From Halomicrobium zhouii (GTDB lineage Archaea; Halobacteriota; Halobacteria; Halobacteriales; Haloarculaceae), in the NCBI RefSeq assembly GCF_900114435.1, contig NZ_FOZK01000005.1:1-64000 (forward strand): DNA of 64,000 nucleotides, read 5' to 3'. Of the stretch, positions 37,088 to 49,136 are shown piece by piece. The stretch's first letter is position 1. The number at the start of each line of letters is the position of its first letter. Below the pieces are notes generated by a model that was not told where the DNA came from, ran no database searches, and saw only the letters and a list, made by a program, of their open reading frames with translations. Made by a program: the position numbers and the translations under genes.

Positions 37088-37447
37088 GGCGAATCGTCGG
37101 CGGGGGAGGGGTAAACCCGTGTCGGATTTCCACCGAGACGCCACTGGCCAGGGGGACGGACGCCTCGATCTCCCGCCGTTCGTTCACGTTGCGGAGGGAC
37201 ACCACGACACGCCCCGTCCAATCGCAAGACGGCGGCCGGAAACCGGGACGTATTTCAGTGGGGGGTTCGGGAAAGCAAGGCTGACTCGCCCTCGTGCCTG
37301 TCGGGGGTTCTCCCCCTCGATTCCGGTGGGACCAAGGCTTCTCTTAGAACCGACAGAATCGCACTAGGGCGGGCCTGTCACCGCCCCCAGGACTGAACGA
37401 ACTCTCCGGTTTATCTGTTGATCGAACGACGTTTCGACTGCATCGTC
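37088..37447. other. Intergenic region upstream of the large surface protein
   Basis: No gene is supported. A TATA-like GGTTTATC at 37409-37416 predicts transcription start near 37440, giving the surface protein gene a leader of about 40 bases. The rest shows only loose C/G-rich inverted repeats; I tested it by eye for a tRNA cloverleaf and found none. Confidence 0.5.
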
Positions 37448-37479
37448 ATGACAGTACCAACACCTGACCAGAGAGTAGT

Positions 37480-37483
<4 letters not shown>
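37448..37483 (+). other. Possible 11-codon upstream ORF
   Basis: ATG 37448 opens an 11-codon frame (MTVPTPDQRVV) whose stop TGA overlaps the surface protein ATG in an ATGA junction at 37480-37483. It begins just after the predicted transcription start. It could couple translation to the main gene, or may be chance. Confidence 0.35.
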
Positions 37484-41316
<3,833 letters not shown>

Positions 41317-41420
41317 CGCGATCCGCCCGGCTTCATTTTTCGACTCGCGATCGAGTTCCGTAGCTCCGCGGCCGCTCGTGGAGGGCTAGCGTTTTTAGCC
41401 CTGGTACCATACACCATGGT

Positions 41421-42077
41421 ATGAAGTTCGTCATCGTCGGCTACGGACGCGTTGGGATGCGGACCGCCGGCATTCTGGCCCCGGAGGGCCACGACGTCGT
41501 CGTCGTCGACAACGACCCGGACAAGGTAGACCGAGCACGGACGGAGGGGTTCGAGACCGTCGCGGGCGACGGCACGGACGAGAGCGTCCTCGAGGAGTCC
41601 GGACTGGCCGACGCCGACGCCATCGGCGGGCTGACCGGCGACCTCAACACCAACTTCACGGCCTGCATGATCGGCAAGGAGTACGGCTGCCGGACCGTGT
41701 TGCGCATCGACGAGGACTACCGCGAGGAGATCTACGAGAAGTACGACGCGGACGTCGACGAGATAATCTACCCCGAACGCCTGGGCGCGGCGGGGGCCAA
41801 GACCGCACTGCTCGGGGGCGACTTCAACGTCATCGCCGACCTCGCCGAACAGCTGACTGTCGCGACGGTGGACATCCCCGAGGGCGCGCCCGTGGTCGGC
41901 TCGCGCGTCGTCGAGGTCGACCTCCCGAGCCAGGCGCGCATCTACGCCCACGGCCACGACAAGGAACCCATGACCATCCCGCTGCCGCGGACGGAGATCG
42001 AAGCGGGCGACCACGTGGCGGTCCTCTCCGATCCCGACGCCATCACGGAGGTCCGGACGGCGCTCAGGGGAGCGTAG
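41421..42077 (+). CDS. trkA: TrkA-type potassium uptake regulator
   Basis: A 218-residue cytoplasmic subunit that binds NAD(H) and gates a Trk potassium transporter, central to a salt-in halophile. The Rossmann motif is FVIVGYGRVGMRTAGIL, followed by VVVDNDPDK. The TrkA-N domain spans about 1-125, the TrkA-C domain about 135-215 (VVGSRVVEVDLPSQARI, IEAGDHVAVLSDP). ATG 41421 follows TTTTTAG at 41392-41398. No membrane transporter gene is adjacent. Confidence 0.95.
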   Translation: MKFVIVGYGRVGMRTAGILAPEGHDVVVVDNDPDKVDRARTEGFETVAGDGTDESVLEESGLADADAIGGLTGDLNTNFTACMIGKEYGCRTVLRIDEDYREEIYEKYDADVDEIIYPERLGAAGAKTALLGGDFNVIADLAEQLTVATVDIPEGAPVVGSRVVEVDLPSQARIYAHGHDKEPMTIPLPRTEIEAGDHVAVLSDPDAITEVRTALRGA

Positions 42078-42343
42078 TCACTCCGGAGAGTGGAGAGGGG
42101 GTCGAGCGCGACCCGTCCGGAGGGCAGCCGGCGCGTACCGAAAGAGGATGGGTCGCGTCGTCCGGGCGCGCGATGGGAGGATGGGATACGGGCGCACCGT
42201 CGTCCTGTCCGGCGACGGCACGCGAGCCGTACGTGCGCACCCGTCGAGTCGGACCCGTGGCTCTCACTTAAACACCCGTCAGACGGTCGTCTCACACGGC
42301 CGTCCGCCGGGGATTTTTGGTCGCGCCGTCCCTCGATACGCCC

Positions 42344-42439
42344 ATGACATGGGGAACGCTCTTCGAGCGCGCAGACGAGTACGACGTCACCGTCGAGGCC
42401 ATCGACCGGGCGCTCTCGGAGCACAGGGATGACCGCTGA
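42344..42439 (+). CDS. Tiny acidic protein overlapping a PIN-like gene
   Basis: A 31-residue protein (MTWGTLFERADEYD then VTVEAIDRALSEHRDDR). It is predicted to be two helices. GATTTTTGG (42312-42320) lies 24-32 bases before the ATG, right for a leaderless message. Its last 11 bases overlap the start of the PIN-like gene, so translation is coupled. Size, order and overlap resemble an antitoxin before its toxin. Role inferred only from the pairing. Confidence 0.65.
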   Translation: MTWGTLFERADEYDVTVEAIDRALSEHRDDR

Positions 42440-42896
42440 CCCGACCCGCGTCGTCGCCGACGCCGACGTCCTCGCCGCGGACCTCCTCGTCGGTGGTGAC
42501 GCCCGCGCGGCCCTCGACCACGTCCGCAGGCACTCCTGGGTAACTCTGGTCGCCAGCGATCCGCTGCTCGACGACGCCGAAGCGGTGATCACTGACCTGG
42601 CCGACGCCGACCTCGCCGCGGACTGGCGCGAGCGAATCGAGCAGGAACGGGAACCGGTCGACCACCCCGACGACGACCATCCGGCGCTGGCCTCCGCCTA
42701 CCGCGGCGAGGCGGCCCACCTTCTCACGTTCGACGAGTCGCTGCGCAGCGCCGAGGCCGGTCTCTCCCTGCAACCGCGCGTCTCGGTCAGCGTCCGCTCG
42801 CCGGACGCGTTCGCGACCGTCTTCGACGCCGAATCCCTGTACGAGGCGACCCGCGACGGCGAGTATCCGGGACCGGACCGCGACCCCAGGGACTAG
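42429..42896 (+). CDS. PIN-like domain protein
   Basis: A 155-residue acidic protein with a PIN-like layout. It has an N-terminal Asp strand RVVADADVLAADLLVGG, a middle acidic helix VASDPLLDDAEAVITDLAD, and a C-terminal Asp loop EAAHLLTFDESLRSAEAG. These would supply the metal-binding carboxylates of a PIN ribonuclease. The tail DAESLYEATRDGEYPGPDRD is unusual. It begins within the tiny upstream gene. The fold call is by pattern; some catalytic positions may be lost, in which case it could be a binding protein instead. Confidence 0.75.
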   Translation: MTADPTRVVADADVLAADLLVGGDARAALDHVRRHSWVTLVASDPLLDDAEAVITDLADADLAADWRERIEQEREPVDHPDDDHPALASAYRGEAAHLLTFDESLRSAEAGLSLQPRVSVSVRSPDAFATVFDAESLYEATRDGEYPGPDRDPRD

Positions 42897-42942
42897 CACT
42901 CACTCACTCTCGCCAGCGGCCGCTCGTGGCCGCTACCGCCCG

Positions 42943-43710
42943 TTACCGGCCACCGTTGACGATCCGGGCGCCCCAGCGACGGAGTCGCCGGGGACAGATC
43001 CGCAGGAACAGGGTCAGGAGTTTCATCGGCAGACCGGGGATCACGACCGCCTCGCCGGCCTGGAGACCGTCGTACGCCGCTCTCGCGACCTCATCGGGCG
43101 TGTGGGAGAACACCTGTGCGACGGTGGAGTCGCCCATGCCGGCGCGTTCCTGGAACTCGGTGTCGACCGGACCTGGACAGACCACGGTCACGTCGATCGC
43201 GGTGTCGCGGTACTCCGATGCTAGCGCCTCCGAGAAGCTGTTCACGTAGGCCTTGCTGGCGTAGTAGCCGGCCAGCAGCGGCCCGGGCGTGAAGCCCGCG
43301 ACGGAGCCGACGTTCAGGACCTGCCCCCGGGACCGGCCGTCGAGGAACCGGTGGGTGAGTTCCACGAGCACGTCGACGTTCAGCCGGAGCTGGGTCCGCT
43401 GGTCGGCCAGGTCGCCCTCGCCGAAGCGGCCGTAGACGCCGACGCCGACGTTGTTGACGAGGGTGTCGAGGGAGATTCCCCGGCCGTCGAGTGAGTCGAA
43501 CAGCCGGTCCGGTGCGTCGTCGTCGGTGAGGTCAATCGGGATGGCGGTCGCGTCGACGCCGTAGTCGGTTTCGAGTTCGTCGGCGAGCGACCGGAGGCGC
43601 TCCTCGCGCCGGGCGACGAGGACCAGGTCGTGGCCGTGCCTGGCGAACTCGGTCGCGAGCGCGCGGCCGATGCCCGCGCTGGCACCGGTGACGAGGGTAG
43701 TTGGAGCCAT
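42943..43710 (-). CDS. Short-chain dehydrogenase/reductase
   Basis: A 255-residue SDR of the DltE/YqjQ-like type. Cofactor motif TGASAGIGRALATEFARHG, NNVG in DTLVNNVGVGVYG, catalytic Ser in NVGSVAGF and Tyr-x3-Lys as YYASKAYVNSFSEAL. A C-terminal hydrophobic, basic tail (MKLLTLFLRICPRRLRRWG) may touch the membrane. It begins 7 bases after the rdgB stop, so the two are co-transcribed. Substrate unknown; lipid carbonyls are plausible from the tail. Confidence 0.92.
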   Translation of the reverse strand: MAPTTLVTGASAGIGRALATEFARHGHDLVLVARREERLRSLADELETDYGVDATAIPIDLTDDDAPDRLFDSLDGRGISLDTLVNNVGVGVYGRFGEGDLADQRTQLRLNVDVLVELTHRFLDGRSRGQVLNVGSVAGFTPGPLLAGYYASKAYVNSFSEALASEYRDTAIDVTVVCPGPVDTEFQERAGMGDSTVAQVFSHTPDEVARAAYDGLQAGEAVVIPGLPMKLLTLFLRICPRRLRRWGARIVNGGR

Positions 43711-43717
43711 CAGCCGG

Positions 43718-44302
43718 TCAGACCCGTCCGGTCTCGTCGAGCCAGTCGCCCAGTTTCGCCAGCGCCCGGCCGCGGTGGGAGACGGCGTTCTTTTCTTCAG
43801 TGCTCATCTCCGCGAACGTCGTCCCGTCGTGTTCGAAGATGGGGTCGTAGCCGAACCCGCCGTCTCCGCGGGGGGCGACGATGGTCCCCGGAACGACGCC
43901 CTCGAAAACCTTGACCGGCGGGTCGCCGTCGCGGACGGAGTCGGTACTGTCCGACGCTTCGAACCCCTCACCGTCGCAGTACGCGACGACCGTCCTGAAT
44001 TTGGCCCCGTGGTCGTCCTCGGGTTCCGTGAGCCGCCAGACCCGATCGATACCGACGTGGGACTCGACGTAGGAGGAGTACGGCCCGGGGAAGCCGTCGA
44101 AGGCGTCGACGAACAGCCCGGAGTCGTCGACGATGACCGGCCCGCCGGCCTCCCGGTAGGCCTCCCGGGCGCCGTGGGCGGCGATGGCGCCCAGGTCCTC
44201 GCCCTGTACCTCGGTGTAGTCGAAGTCCAACTGCTCGACCGACCCCAGGTACTGCTCGGCCTCGTGGACCTTCCCGGGGTTGGTCGTGACGAACGTGAGC
44301 AT
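43718..44302 (-). CDS. rdgB: XTP/dITP pyrophosphatase (RdgB/HAM1)
   Basis: A 194-residue house-cleaning enzyme that hydrolyses deaminated purine nucleotides to monophosphates. The N-terminal FVTTNPGKVHEAEQYL, the SGLFVDAFDGFPGPYSSYV substrate loop and the GYDPIFEHDGTTFAEMSTEEK region are diagnostic. It has an insertion-free archaeal length. Placed between the DUF5808 gene and the SDR, in the run that includes KEOPS, the usual haloarchaeal neighbourhood. Confidence 0.95.
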   Translation of the reverse strand: MLTFVTTNPGKVHEAEQYLGSVEQLDFDYTEVQGEDLGAIAAHGAREAYREAGGPVIVDDSGLFVDAFDGFPGPYSSYVESHVGIDRVWRLTEPEDDHGAKFRTVVAYCDGEGFEASDSTDSVRDGDPPVKVFEGVVPGTIVAPRGDGGFGYDPIFEHDGTTFAEMSTEEKNAVSHRGRALAKLGDWLDETGRV

Positions 44303-44356
44303 ACCGCTACTCCGGCGAGGGCGGGAAAATAGGCGTCGGTTTCGCGAATGCTCCCC

Positions 44357-44629
44357 TCAGTCGACGATAACTTCGACCGGTTCTTCGTCGCGCTCGGCTG
44401 GGCCCTGGGACCGGCTCTTGCCCTCCTGCCACAGGAGCGCACCGACGACGGCCAGCGCCACCCAGGAGCGCCAGTTGGCGAGGTTCAGCGTGTAGCCGAT
44501 GCCGAAGGGCTTCTCGACGAGCATGCCGTCGTCCGGTTGCCAGTACGAAGAGAGCAGTCGCCGGACGCTGGGGCGGTCGAAGTTGTACGGCACGCCGAAA
44601 ATCTCGCCAGACTGTGGTTTGTCGGCCAT
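44357..44629 (-). CDS. DUF5808 membrane-associated protein
   Basis: A 90-residue protein. The N-terminal part FGVPYNFDRPSVRRLLSSYW and PFGIGYTLNLANWRSW match the DUF5808 pattern, followed by one membrane helix (about 57-70) and a charged tail. ATG 44629 has a GTTAAG-type box at about 44651-44660. Function unknown. Confidence 0.82.
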   Translation of the reverse strand: MADKPQSGEIFGVPYNFDRPSVRRLLSSYWQPDDGMLVEKPFGIGYTLNLANWRSWVALAVVGALLWQEGKSRSQGPAERDEEPVEVIVD

Positions 44630-44691
44630 ACGCGACGGTTGGGCACGCGCCGTTAAGTCGTTTTTCCCGCCGATAGTGACGACTGGCGGTC

Positions 44692-45153
44692 TTATCCCAG
44701 CAGCGTCGTCACGGGGCCGTCGAAGTTGAGGATGATCGCCTGGGCGCGGTCGCCGAAGACGGCCTTCCCCGTCGGCGAGCGCTTCTTGCCGGTGAGGAAC
44801 ACGTGGTCCGTGTCGTTTTTCTCCGCGCTCTGCAGGATCCGGTCGGCCTCAGTCTCGGAGTCGCCGAGGCGGGCGGCGACGACGTCCCAGTCGAGGTCGA
44901 GGCCGTCGAGCGTCTCCTCGACAGTCCCCTCGGAGCGCTGGCGGAGGTTGTCGAGGACCGCCCGCTCGTTGTACGTCGTGTGTTCTCCCTTTCCGGCGGC
45001 CTCGAGGCTCTCCCGCTTCTCCTCGTACTCCTCCGGCGTCATCAGCGCCAGCACGTCGAGGTGGGCGTCCACCCCGGCGGCGAGCTCGCTGGCTTCGCGG
45101 AGTATCGTCTGCCCGTCCTCGCCCGTCTCCAGAACCACGAGTGCTCGTTCCAT
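44692..45153 (-). CDS. Universal stress protein family protein
   Basis: A 153-residue UspA-like protein. It begins with ERALVVLETGEDGQTILREA and ends with the pattern DHVFLTGKKRSPTGKAVFGD and VTTLLG. The Gly-2x-Gly-9x-Gly(S/T) nucleotide motif is only partly matched (GKKRSPTGKAVFGDRAQAI), so ATP binding is uncertain. ATG 45153 has a GATTAAG box at about 45178-45184. It follows the KEOPS gene. Confidence 0.88.
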   Translation of the reverse strand: MERALVVLETGEDGQTILREASELAAGVDAHLDVLALMTPEEYEEKRESLEAAGKGEHTTYNERAVLDNLRQRSEGTVEETLDGLDLDWDVVAARLGDSETEADRILQSAEKNDTDHVFLTGKKRSPTGKAVFGDRAQAIILNFDGPVTTLLG

Positions 45154-45184
45154 GGCTTGGTTTCGGGTAGCTGACCACTTAATC

Positions 45185-46873
45185 TCACTGGTAGCGGCCA
45201 CGCCCTTCGATCTCCCGTAGCTGGTCGATGACGGCCCCGTCACGCTCGCTGGTCTCGCGGTAGGCGTCCTCGGCCACGTCCCGGAGCACCCCGGCGTCGT
45301 CGGTCGTCCCCGCCAGCGACTGTGCGAGCACGTGCAGGTCCATCGCGTGGTCCTCCTCGTCCTGGGTGTAGTAGCCCAGGCCGAAGTCGATGAGGAAGGT
45401 CTGGATAGCGCCGTCTCCCTCCGCTGGCCCCACGCGGACGTTCCGCGTCGTCGGGTCGCCGTGGACGAATCCCGCGTCGTGGATCCGCGCGAGGTGTCGG
45501 CCCACGTCACGGACAGTCGCCTCGGTCAGTGCCTCCCGGAGGTCGTTCTCACCGACGTGCTGGAAGACGATGCGGGACTCCCAGGGGTCGACGTCGCGGA
45601 TCACCGGCGTCGGGACGCCGTGGCGGCGGGCCTCGCTCGTCAGCCGCGCCTCCTGCCGGGTGCGTTCGACCCGCAGACGCTCGTCGAGTGCCGGATGGCG
45701 GTAGGACCGGGGCTTCCGCTCCTTGACGACGCGGTCCCCCTCGAACCGGACGGTGGCCTCCGCGCCCTGGAGTTCGCGGTCATCGACGGTTGCCGATTCG
45801 TCGGGCCGCTTCGCGCCCCGACCCCGCCAGCTGACGTCCACCTGATCCGGCCGGTAGTCCGAATCGACGCGCGACTCCTCGATGGCGACGGTGTCGCCAG
45901 CCGCGAACATCTTGGCGCCGAGGACGGCGATCATGCCGGCGTTGTCCCGCAGGAACTTCGCCGGCGGGGCGTAGAAGTCGGCGCCGCGCTGGTCGCACAT
46001 CTCGGCGAGCATCGCCCGCAGGCGGTCGTTCTGGGCGACGCCGCCGCCGAGGACGAGTTCGTCGCCGTCGGTCAGCGACAGCGCCCGCTCCGAGACTTCG
46101 GTGAGCATCGCGAAGATCGTCTCCTCCAGCCCGCGGCAGACGTCCTCGACGGCCTCCCCCTCGTCGACGGCCTGCTTCGCGGCGGACATGATCCCCGAGA
46201 AGGAGAAGTCCATCCCCTTGACGACGTAGGGGAGGTCGAGGTACTCGCCCTCCTTCGCGTGGCGCTCGACCTTCGGCCCGCCGGGGTGGCTCCAGCCGAC
46301 GTGGCGGGTGAACTTGTCCAGCGCGTTGCCGACGCCGGTGTCCATCGTCTCGCCCAGCACCCGGTAGCGCCCGTTGCGATAGCCCAGGATGTGTGCGTTC
46401 GCGCCGGAGGCGTTCAGGCAGACGGGGTCGTCGAACCCCGAGAAGTGCCGGCCCACCTCCAGATGGGCGACCATGTGGTTGACACCCACGAGGGGAACGT
46501 CGAAGCGCTGGGCGACGGCACGGGCCGCGGTGCCGACGATGCGGAGGCACGGTCCGAGACCCGGACCACGGGAGAAGGCGACGGCGTCGATGGGCGACGC
46601 TGGATCCTCGCTGGACTCTGCGACTCGCTCTTCGGCGTGTTCGATGGCCGTCTCGACGACCTGTGGAACCGCCTCACCCATGTGCTCGGCGGCCTCCCGG
46701 GGGTGGATGCCGCCGCTCGCGGGCTGGTAGGCGTCGCTCTCGATGAAGACGTGCTCGTCGTCGGTGTGGGTCGACGGGTCCGCCGTCTCGAAAACGGCTG
46801 CGCTGGCCGCCCAGGCGGTCCCCTCGATGCCCAGTACTCGCATTCGGTCGCCCGATCCGGCCGATTCGCTCAT
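45185..46873 (-). CDS. kae1: Fused Kae1-Bud32, KEOPS tRNA t6A synthesis
   Basis: A 562-residue fusion of two KEOPS subunits. The N-terminal Kae1 part (about 11-335) transfers threonylcarbamoyl to A37 of tRNAs that read ANN codons. Its iron/zinc ligands are in HMVAHLEVGRHFSG, and DFSFSGIMSAAKQAV and LGGGVAQNDRLRAML are typical. The C-terminal Bud32 kinase/ATPase (about 350-560) has VVKERKPRSYRHP, VHGDPTTRNVRV and LIDFGLGYYTQDEEDHAMDL. The fusion is known in haloarchaea and some methanogens. Start chosen at ATG 46873 from a CTTTTCC box near 46905; ATG 46843 is the alternative. Confidence 0.96.
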   Translation of the reverse strand: MSESAGSGDRMRVLGIEGTAWAASAAVFETADPSTHTDDEHVFIESDAYQPASGGIHPREAAEHMGEAVPQVVETAIEHAEERVAESSEDPASPIDAVAFSRGPGLGPCLRIVGTAARAVAQRFDVPLVGVNHMVAHLEVGRHFSGFDDPVCLNASGANAHILGYRNGRYRVLGETMDTGVGNALDKFTRHVGWSHPGGPKVERHAKEGEYLDLPYVVKGMDFSFSGIMSAAKQAVDEGEAVEDVCRGLEETIFAMLTEVSERALSLTDGDELVLGGGVAQNDRLRAMLAEMCDQRGADFYAPPAKFLRDNAGMIAVLGAKMFAAGDTVAIEESRVDSDYRPDQVDVSWRGRGAKRPDESATVDDRELQGAEATVRFEGDRVVKERKPRSYRHPALDERLRVERTRQEARLTSEARRHGVPTPVIRDVDPWESRIVFQHVGENDLREALTEATVRDVGRHLARIHDAGFVHGDPTTRNVRVGPAEGDGAIQTFLIDFGLGYYTQDEEDHAMDLHVLAQSLAGTTDDAGVLRDVAEDAYRETSERDGAVIDQLREIEGRGRYQ

Positions 46874-46976
46874 CTGGTTGTGGTGGATTCGGATACCCAC
46901 GGAAAAGACGACTTCGATACGCGCGGGCGCCAGGCGCCGACGCTGGAGCCGCCCTCGGACCCTGTCGCTGGCGCGG

Positions 46977-47564
46977 TCAGGACTGGTCGTCGAACTCACT
47001 GCCGTTCCGGGACCGAGAGAGCGCGGCCGCCCCCGTCGCGAACGCGACCTGCGTGGCGACGCCGGTCGCGAGCGAGACGTCGCAGGCCAGGCCCGCCCAC
47101 CGGACGACCGACCAGGTCGAATCCCCGGCCGCGAGCACTTCGACGGCGACGGGGAACGCGATCTGGTACCCGAGAACCGCGCCGACTGGAAACAGTGCGG
47201 CGCCGACCAGCGCGAGGAACGCGCGACGGGATCCGGCGTGCGACGTACTGGCCCACCACCGGCGGAGAACGACAGCCTCCAGCGCCAGGACGAACCCGAC
47301 GACCAGTGCGACCCGAACCTGCGCGAGGATGACGTCGAACGGGGTGACCCTGAAGTGCGTCTCGACGGTCGCCGCGTCGTTCAGGCTGCTTTGCAGTACG
47401 TCCCAGAGGACCGCCTGCATGGCGAACACCGTCACCGGGACCGCGGCCAGGAAGGTGACTACCCCGAGGACGATCGCCAGTGGGTCGCCGAGCGTGCCCA
47501 CGATGACGGCACGGACGCTCGACCGATCGTCGGCCGTCTGGCGAGCGGATGACGAACTGGTCAT
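46977..47564 (-). CDS. Four-helix membrane protein, possibly a short TatC-like protein
   Basis: A 195-residue protein with membrane helices at about 30-52, 79-99, 114-140 and 160-185. The middle text (FRVTPFDVILAQVRVALVVG and ALFPVGAVLGYQIAFPVAVE) recalls the TatC region between its second and fourth helices. The normal six-helix length of about 250 and the conserved N-terminal Glu site are not met. ATG 47564 has a TTGATAC box at about 47590. It sits between S27ae and KEOPS. TatC relation is tentative. Confidence 0.6.
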   Translation of the reverse strand: MTSSSSARQTADDRSSVRAVIVGTLGDPLAIVLGVVTFLAAVPVTVFAMQAVLWDVLQSSLNDAATVETHFRVTPFDVILAQVRVALVVGFVLALEAVVLRRWWASTSHAGSRRAFLALVGAALFPVGAVLGYQIAFPVAVEVLAAGDSTWSVVRWAGLACDVSLATGVATQVAFATGAAALSRSRNGSEFDDQS

Positions 47565-47678
47565 TCGTCCGAACGGTTCGTCGGTCGGGGTATCAATCTA
47601 CTGGGACCGAACGGGATGAGAGGCCGCGCGAACGCAGTCGCTACCGGAGAAGATGCGTCGAAAGCGGAAAAACGGCCC

Positions 47679-47813
47679 TTACTTCCACTCGGTGTAACCG
47701 CACTTGCCGCAGTGCTGGCGGTCGTCGTGCTCGGCGAGGAACGCGTCGCCACAGCGGGGACAGCGTTCGCGGGCCTCCTGGCCGTCGTCGTCGTAGTACT
47801 CGTTTCGGGCCAT
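47679..47813 (-). CDS. rps27ae: 30S ribosomal protein S27ae
   Basis: A 44-residue zinc-binding ribosomal protein. Its four cysteines ([18 protein letters not shown] and GKCGYTEW) bind zinc. It starts 4 bases after the rps24e stop, the standard archaeal pair, so the two are co-translated. Confidence 0.96.
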   Translation of the reverse strand: MARNEYYDDDGQEARERCPRCGDAFLAEHDDRQHCGKCGYTEWK

Positions 47814-47817
47814 CGGA

Positions 47818-48135
47818 TCAGGCCTCCTCCGCCTCTTCGCCGTCGCCCTCGCCGTCGGCGACGATCTTGTTGCGTTCGAGCATGTGGTCCTGTTCGACGT
47901 CGCGGGCCTGCTCGGCGCTGTCGTACACCTTGGCGTAGCCGATGGTCCGGCGCATGCCGAACTTCGTGTCGAGTTCGTGGACGACGGTCTCTTCGGCGTC
48001 TTTGTTCAACATTGCGGCCAGCGAGTCGCGGACGGAGAGACGAGAGGGGGTCGCGTCCTCGTGTCGCACCTCGAACCGAACGTCGGTCCGGTGCAACATG
48101 GGGTTCTCGTCTTCCTCGATGATTTCGATGTCCAT
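47818..48135 (-). CDS. rps24e: 30S ribosomal protein S24e
   Basis: A 105-residue ribosomal protein. The N-terminal [19 protein letters not shown] and the core [20 protein letters not shown] are diagnostic. The C-terminus is an acidic Glu/Asp/Gly tail, normal for halophiles. ATG 48135 is preceded by a CTTTTACG box at about 48167-48175, leaving a short leader. First gene of the S24e-S27ae pair. Confidence 0.97.
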   Translation of the reverse strand: MDIEIIEEDENPMLHRTDVRFEVRHEDATPSRLSVRDSLAAMLNKDAEETVVHELDTKFGMRRTIGYAKVYDSAEQARDVEQDHMLERNKIVADGEGDGEEAEEA

Positions 48136-48196
48136 GTTTCGTTGTGTGTTTCTAGCCCTTGAGTCGCGTAAAAGGATTTCGAAGCCGTCGGTGGCC

Positions 48197-48439
48197 TCAC
48201 TCGACAGTGCTGGCGTCGTCGTCGGACCCGCTGGCGGCGGATGCGTTTTCATGTGCTGGGACCCGAATCCCCCGGCGGACGGCCGTTTCGAGACCCGAGA
48301 ACAGGCCCACGGCGAGGAGAAAGCTCCCGAAGAGGACCATGCCGCCGACGGCGAGCGCGCCGCTGGTCGAATCCATCGTTCCGAGTGCCACGCTGACTGC
48401 TCCGATGGCGACCAAACCTGCGTCTTCCCAGTAGGCCAT
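48197..48439 (-). CDS. Small membrane protein
   Basis: An 80-residue protein with two membrane helices (about 7-22 and 27-48) and an acidic Ser/Asp tail. ATG 48439 has a TAAATTTAC box at about 48466-48474. No family recognised. It is read in the same direction as the ribosomal genes but has its own promoter. Confidence 0.65.
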   Translation of the reverse strand: MAYWEDAGLVAIGAVSVALGTMDSTSGALAVGGMVLFGSFLLAVGLFSGLETAVRRGIRVPAHENASAASGSDDDASTVE

Positions 48440-48562
48440 GACCGACGTGTCTCCTGCACGACGTGTAAATTTACCGTGACGGGAGTTCACTATCGATCGC
48501 TGGTTCCGCCGAACGAGTCAACGAACGGAACGGTTTTCACTTCTGTGGCTGAATCCCCTCCC

Positions 48563-48958
48563 GTGCCCGAACGCCGTCACCGAAACCTGATCCTCGGGAC
48601 GATGGCCCTCCTGATCGCCGCCTTCGCCGCAGCCGACGTCCTCGCGCTCGGTGGAACGTCGACCGACCTCGGGCGCTTCGACGCCGTCGTCTGGAGCGTC
48701 GTCGCCACCGTCGCCCTCGTCCCCTACGCCTCCGCACGGGCTCGCCGGATTCGCGATCGCGCTCTCGGGAGCCGGCCGGTCCGCGTCGCCTTCGGTCTCT
48801 TCGGCGTGGGGTTGCTGGCGCTCGCCGGCGGTTTGCTGCTCGAAATCTCTGGGTCGTGGGGCCGTGCATCGCGTCCGTCCCGTTTGAGCGCCGGCTTCTG
48901 GATAGCCGTCTTTGGTCTCGGTGGCGTCGGCGCCCTCTGGACGGCACTCGACGGGTGA
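48563..48958 (+). CDS. Four-helix membrane protein of unknown function
   Basis: A 131-residue protein starting at GTG 48563, which has GGTTTTCA at 48532-48539 (24-31 bases upstream). Helices lie at about 8-28, 40-57, 74-94 and 108-126, with a basic loop SARARRIRDRALGSRPVR. No family recognised. Confidence 0.65.
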   Translation: MPERRHRNLILGTMALLIAAFAAADVLALGGTSTDLGRFDAVVWSVVATVALVPYASARARRIRDRALGSRPVRVAFGLFGVGLLALAGGLLLEISGSWGRASRPSRLSAGFWIAVFGLGGVGALWTALDG

Positions 48959-49136
48959 CTGGATCCGGCGCACCGCGGAGGCGACAGGGCTATACCGGCC
49001 GACAGCCCCCTGTACGTCATGTGGTGTCCCATGACGTTCTCATCGCCCGGGCGCCGTCACCGGCGAACCGCGAGGCCCGACGCAGTGCGACGCGTTTTGC
49101 CCGGATCCGGTGTGCGTCCGGTGCTGGTCGACGGGG

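Noticed and set aside
37145-37400. A possible tRNA or other structured RNA
   Set aside because: Short G/C stems are present but no cloverleaf with T-loop and anticodon arms could be drawn.
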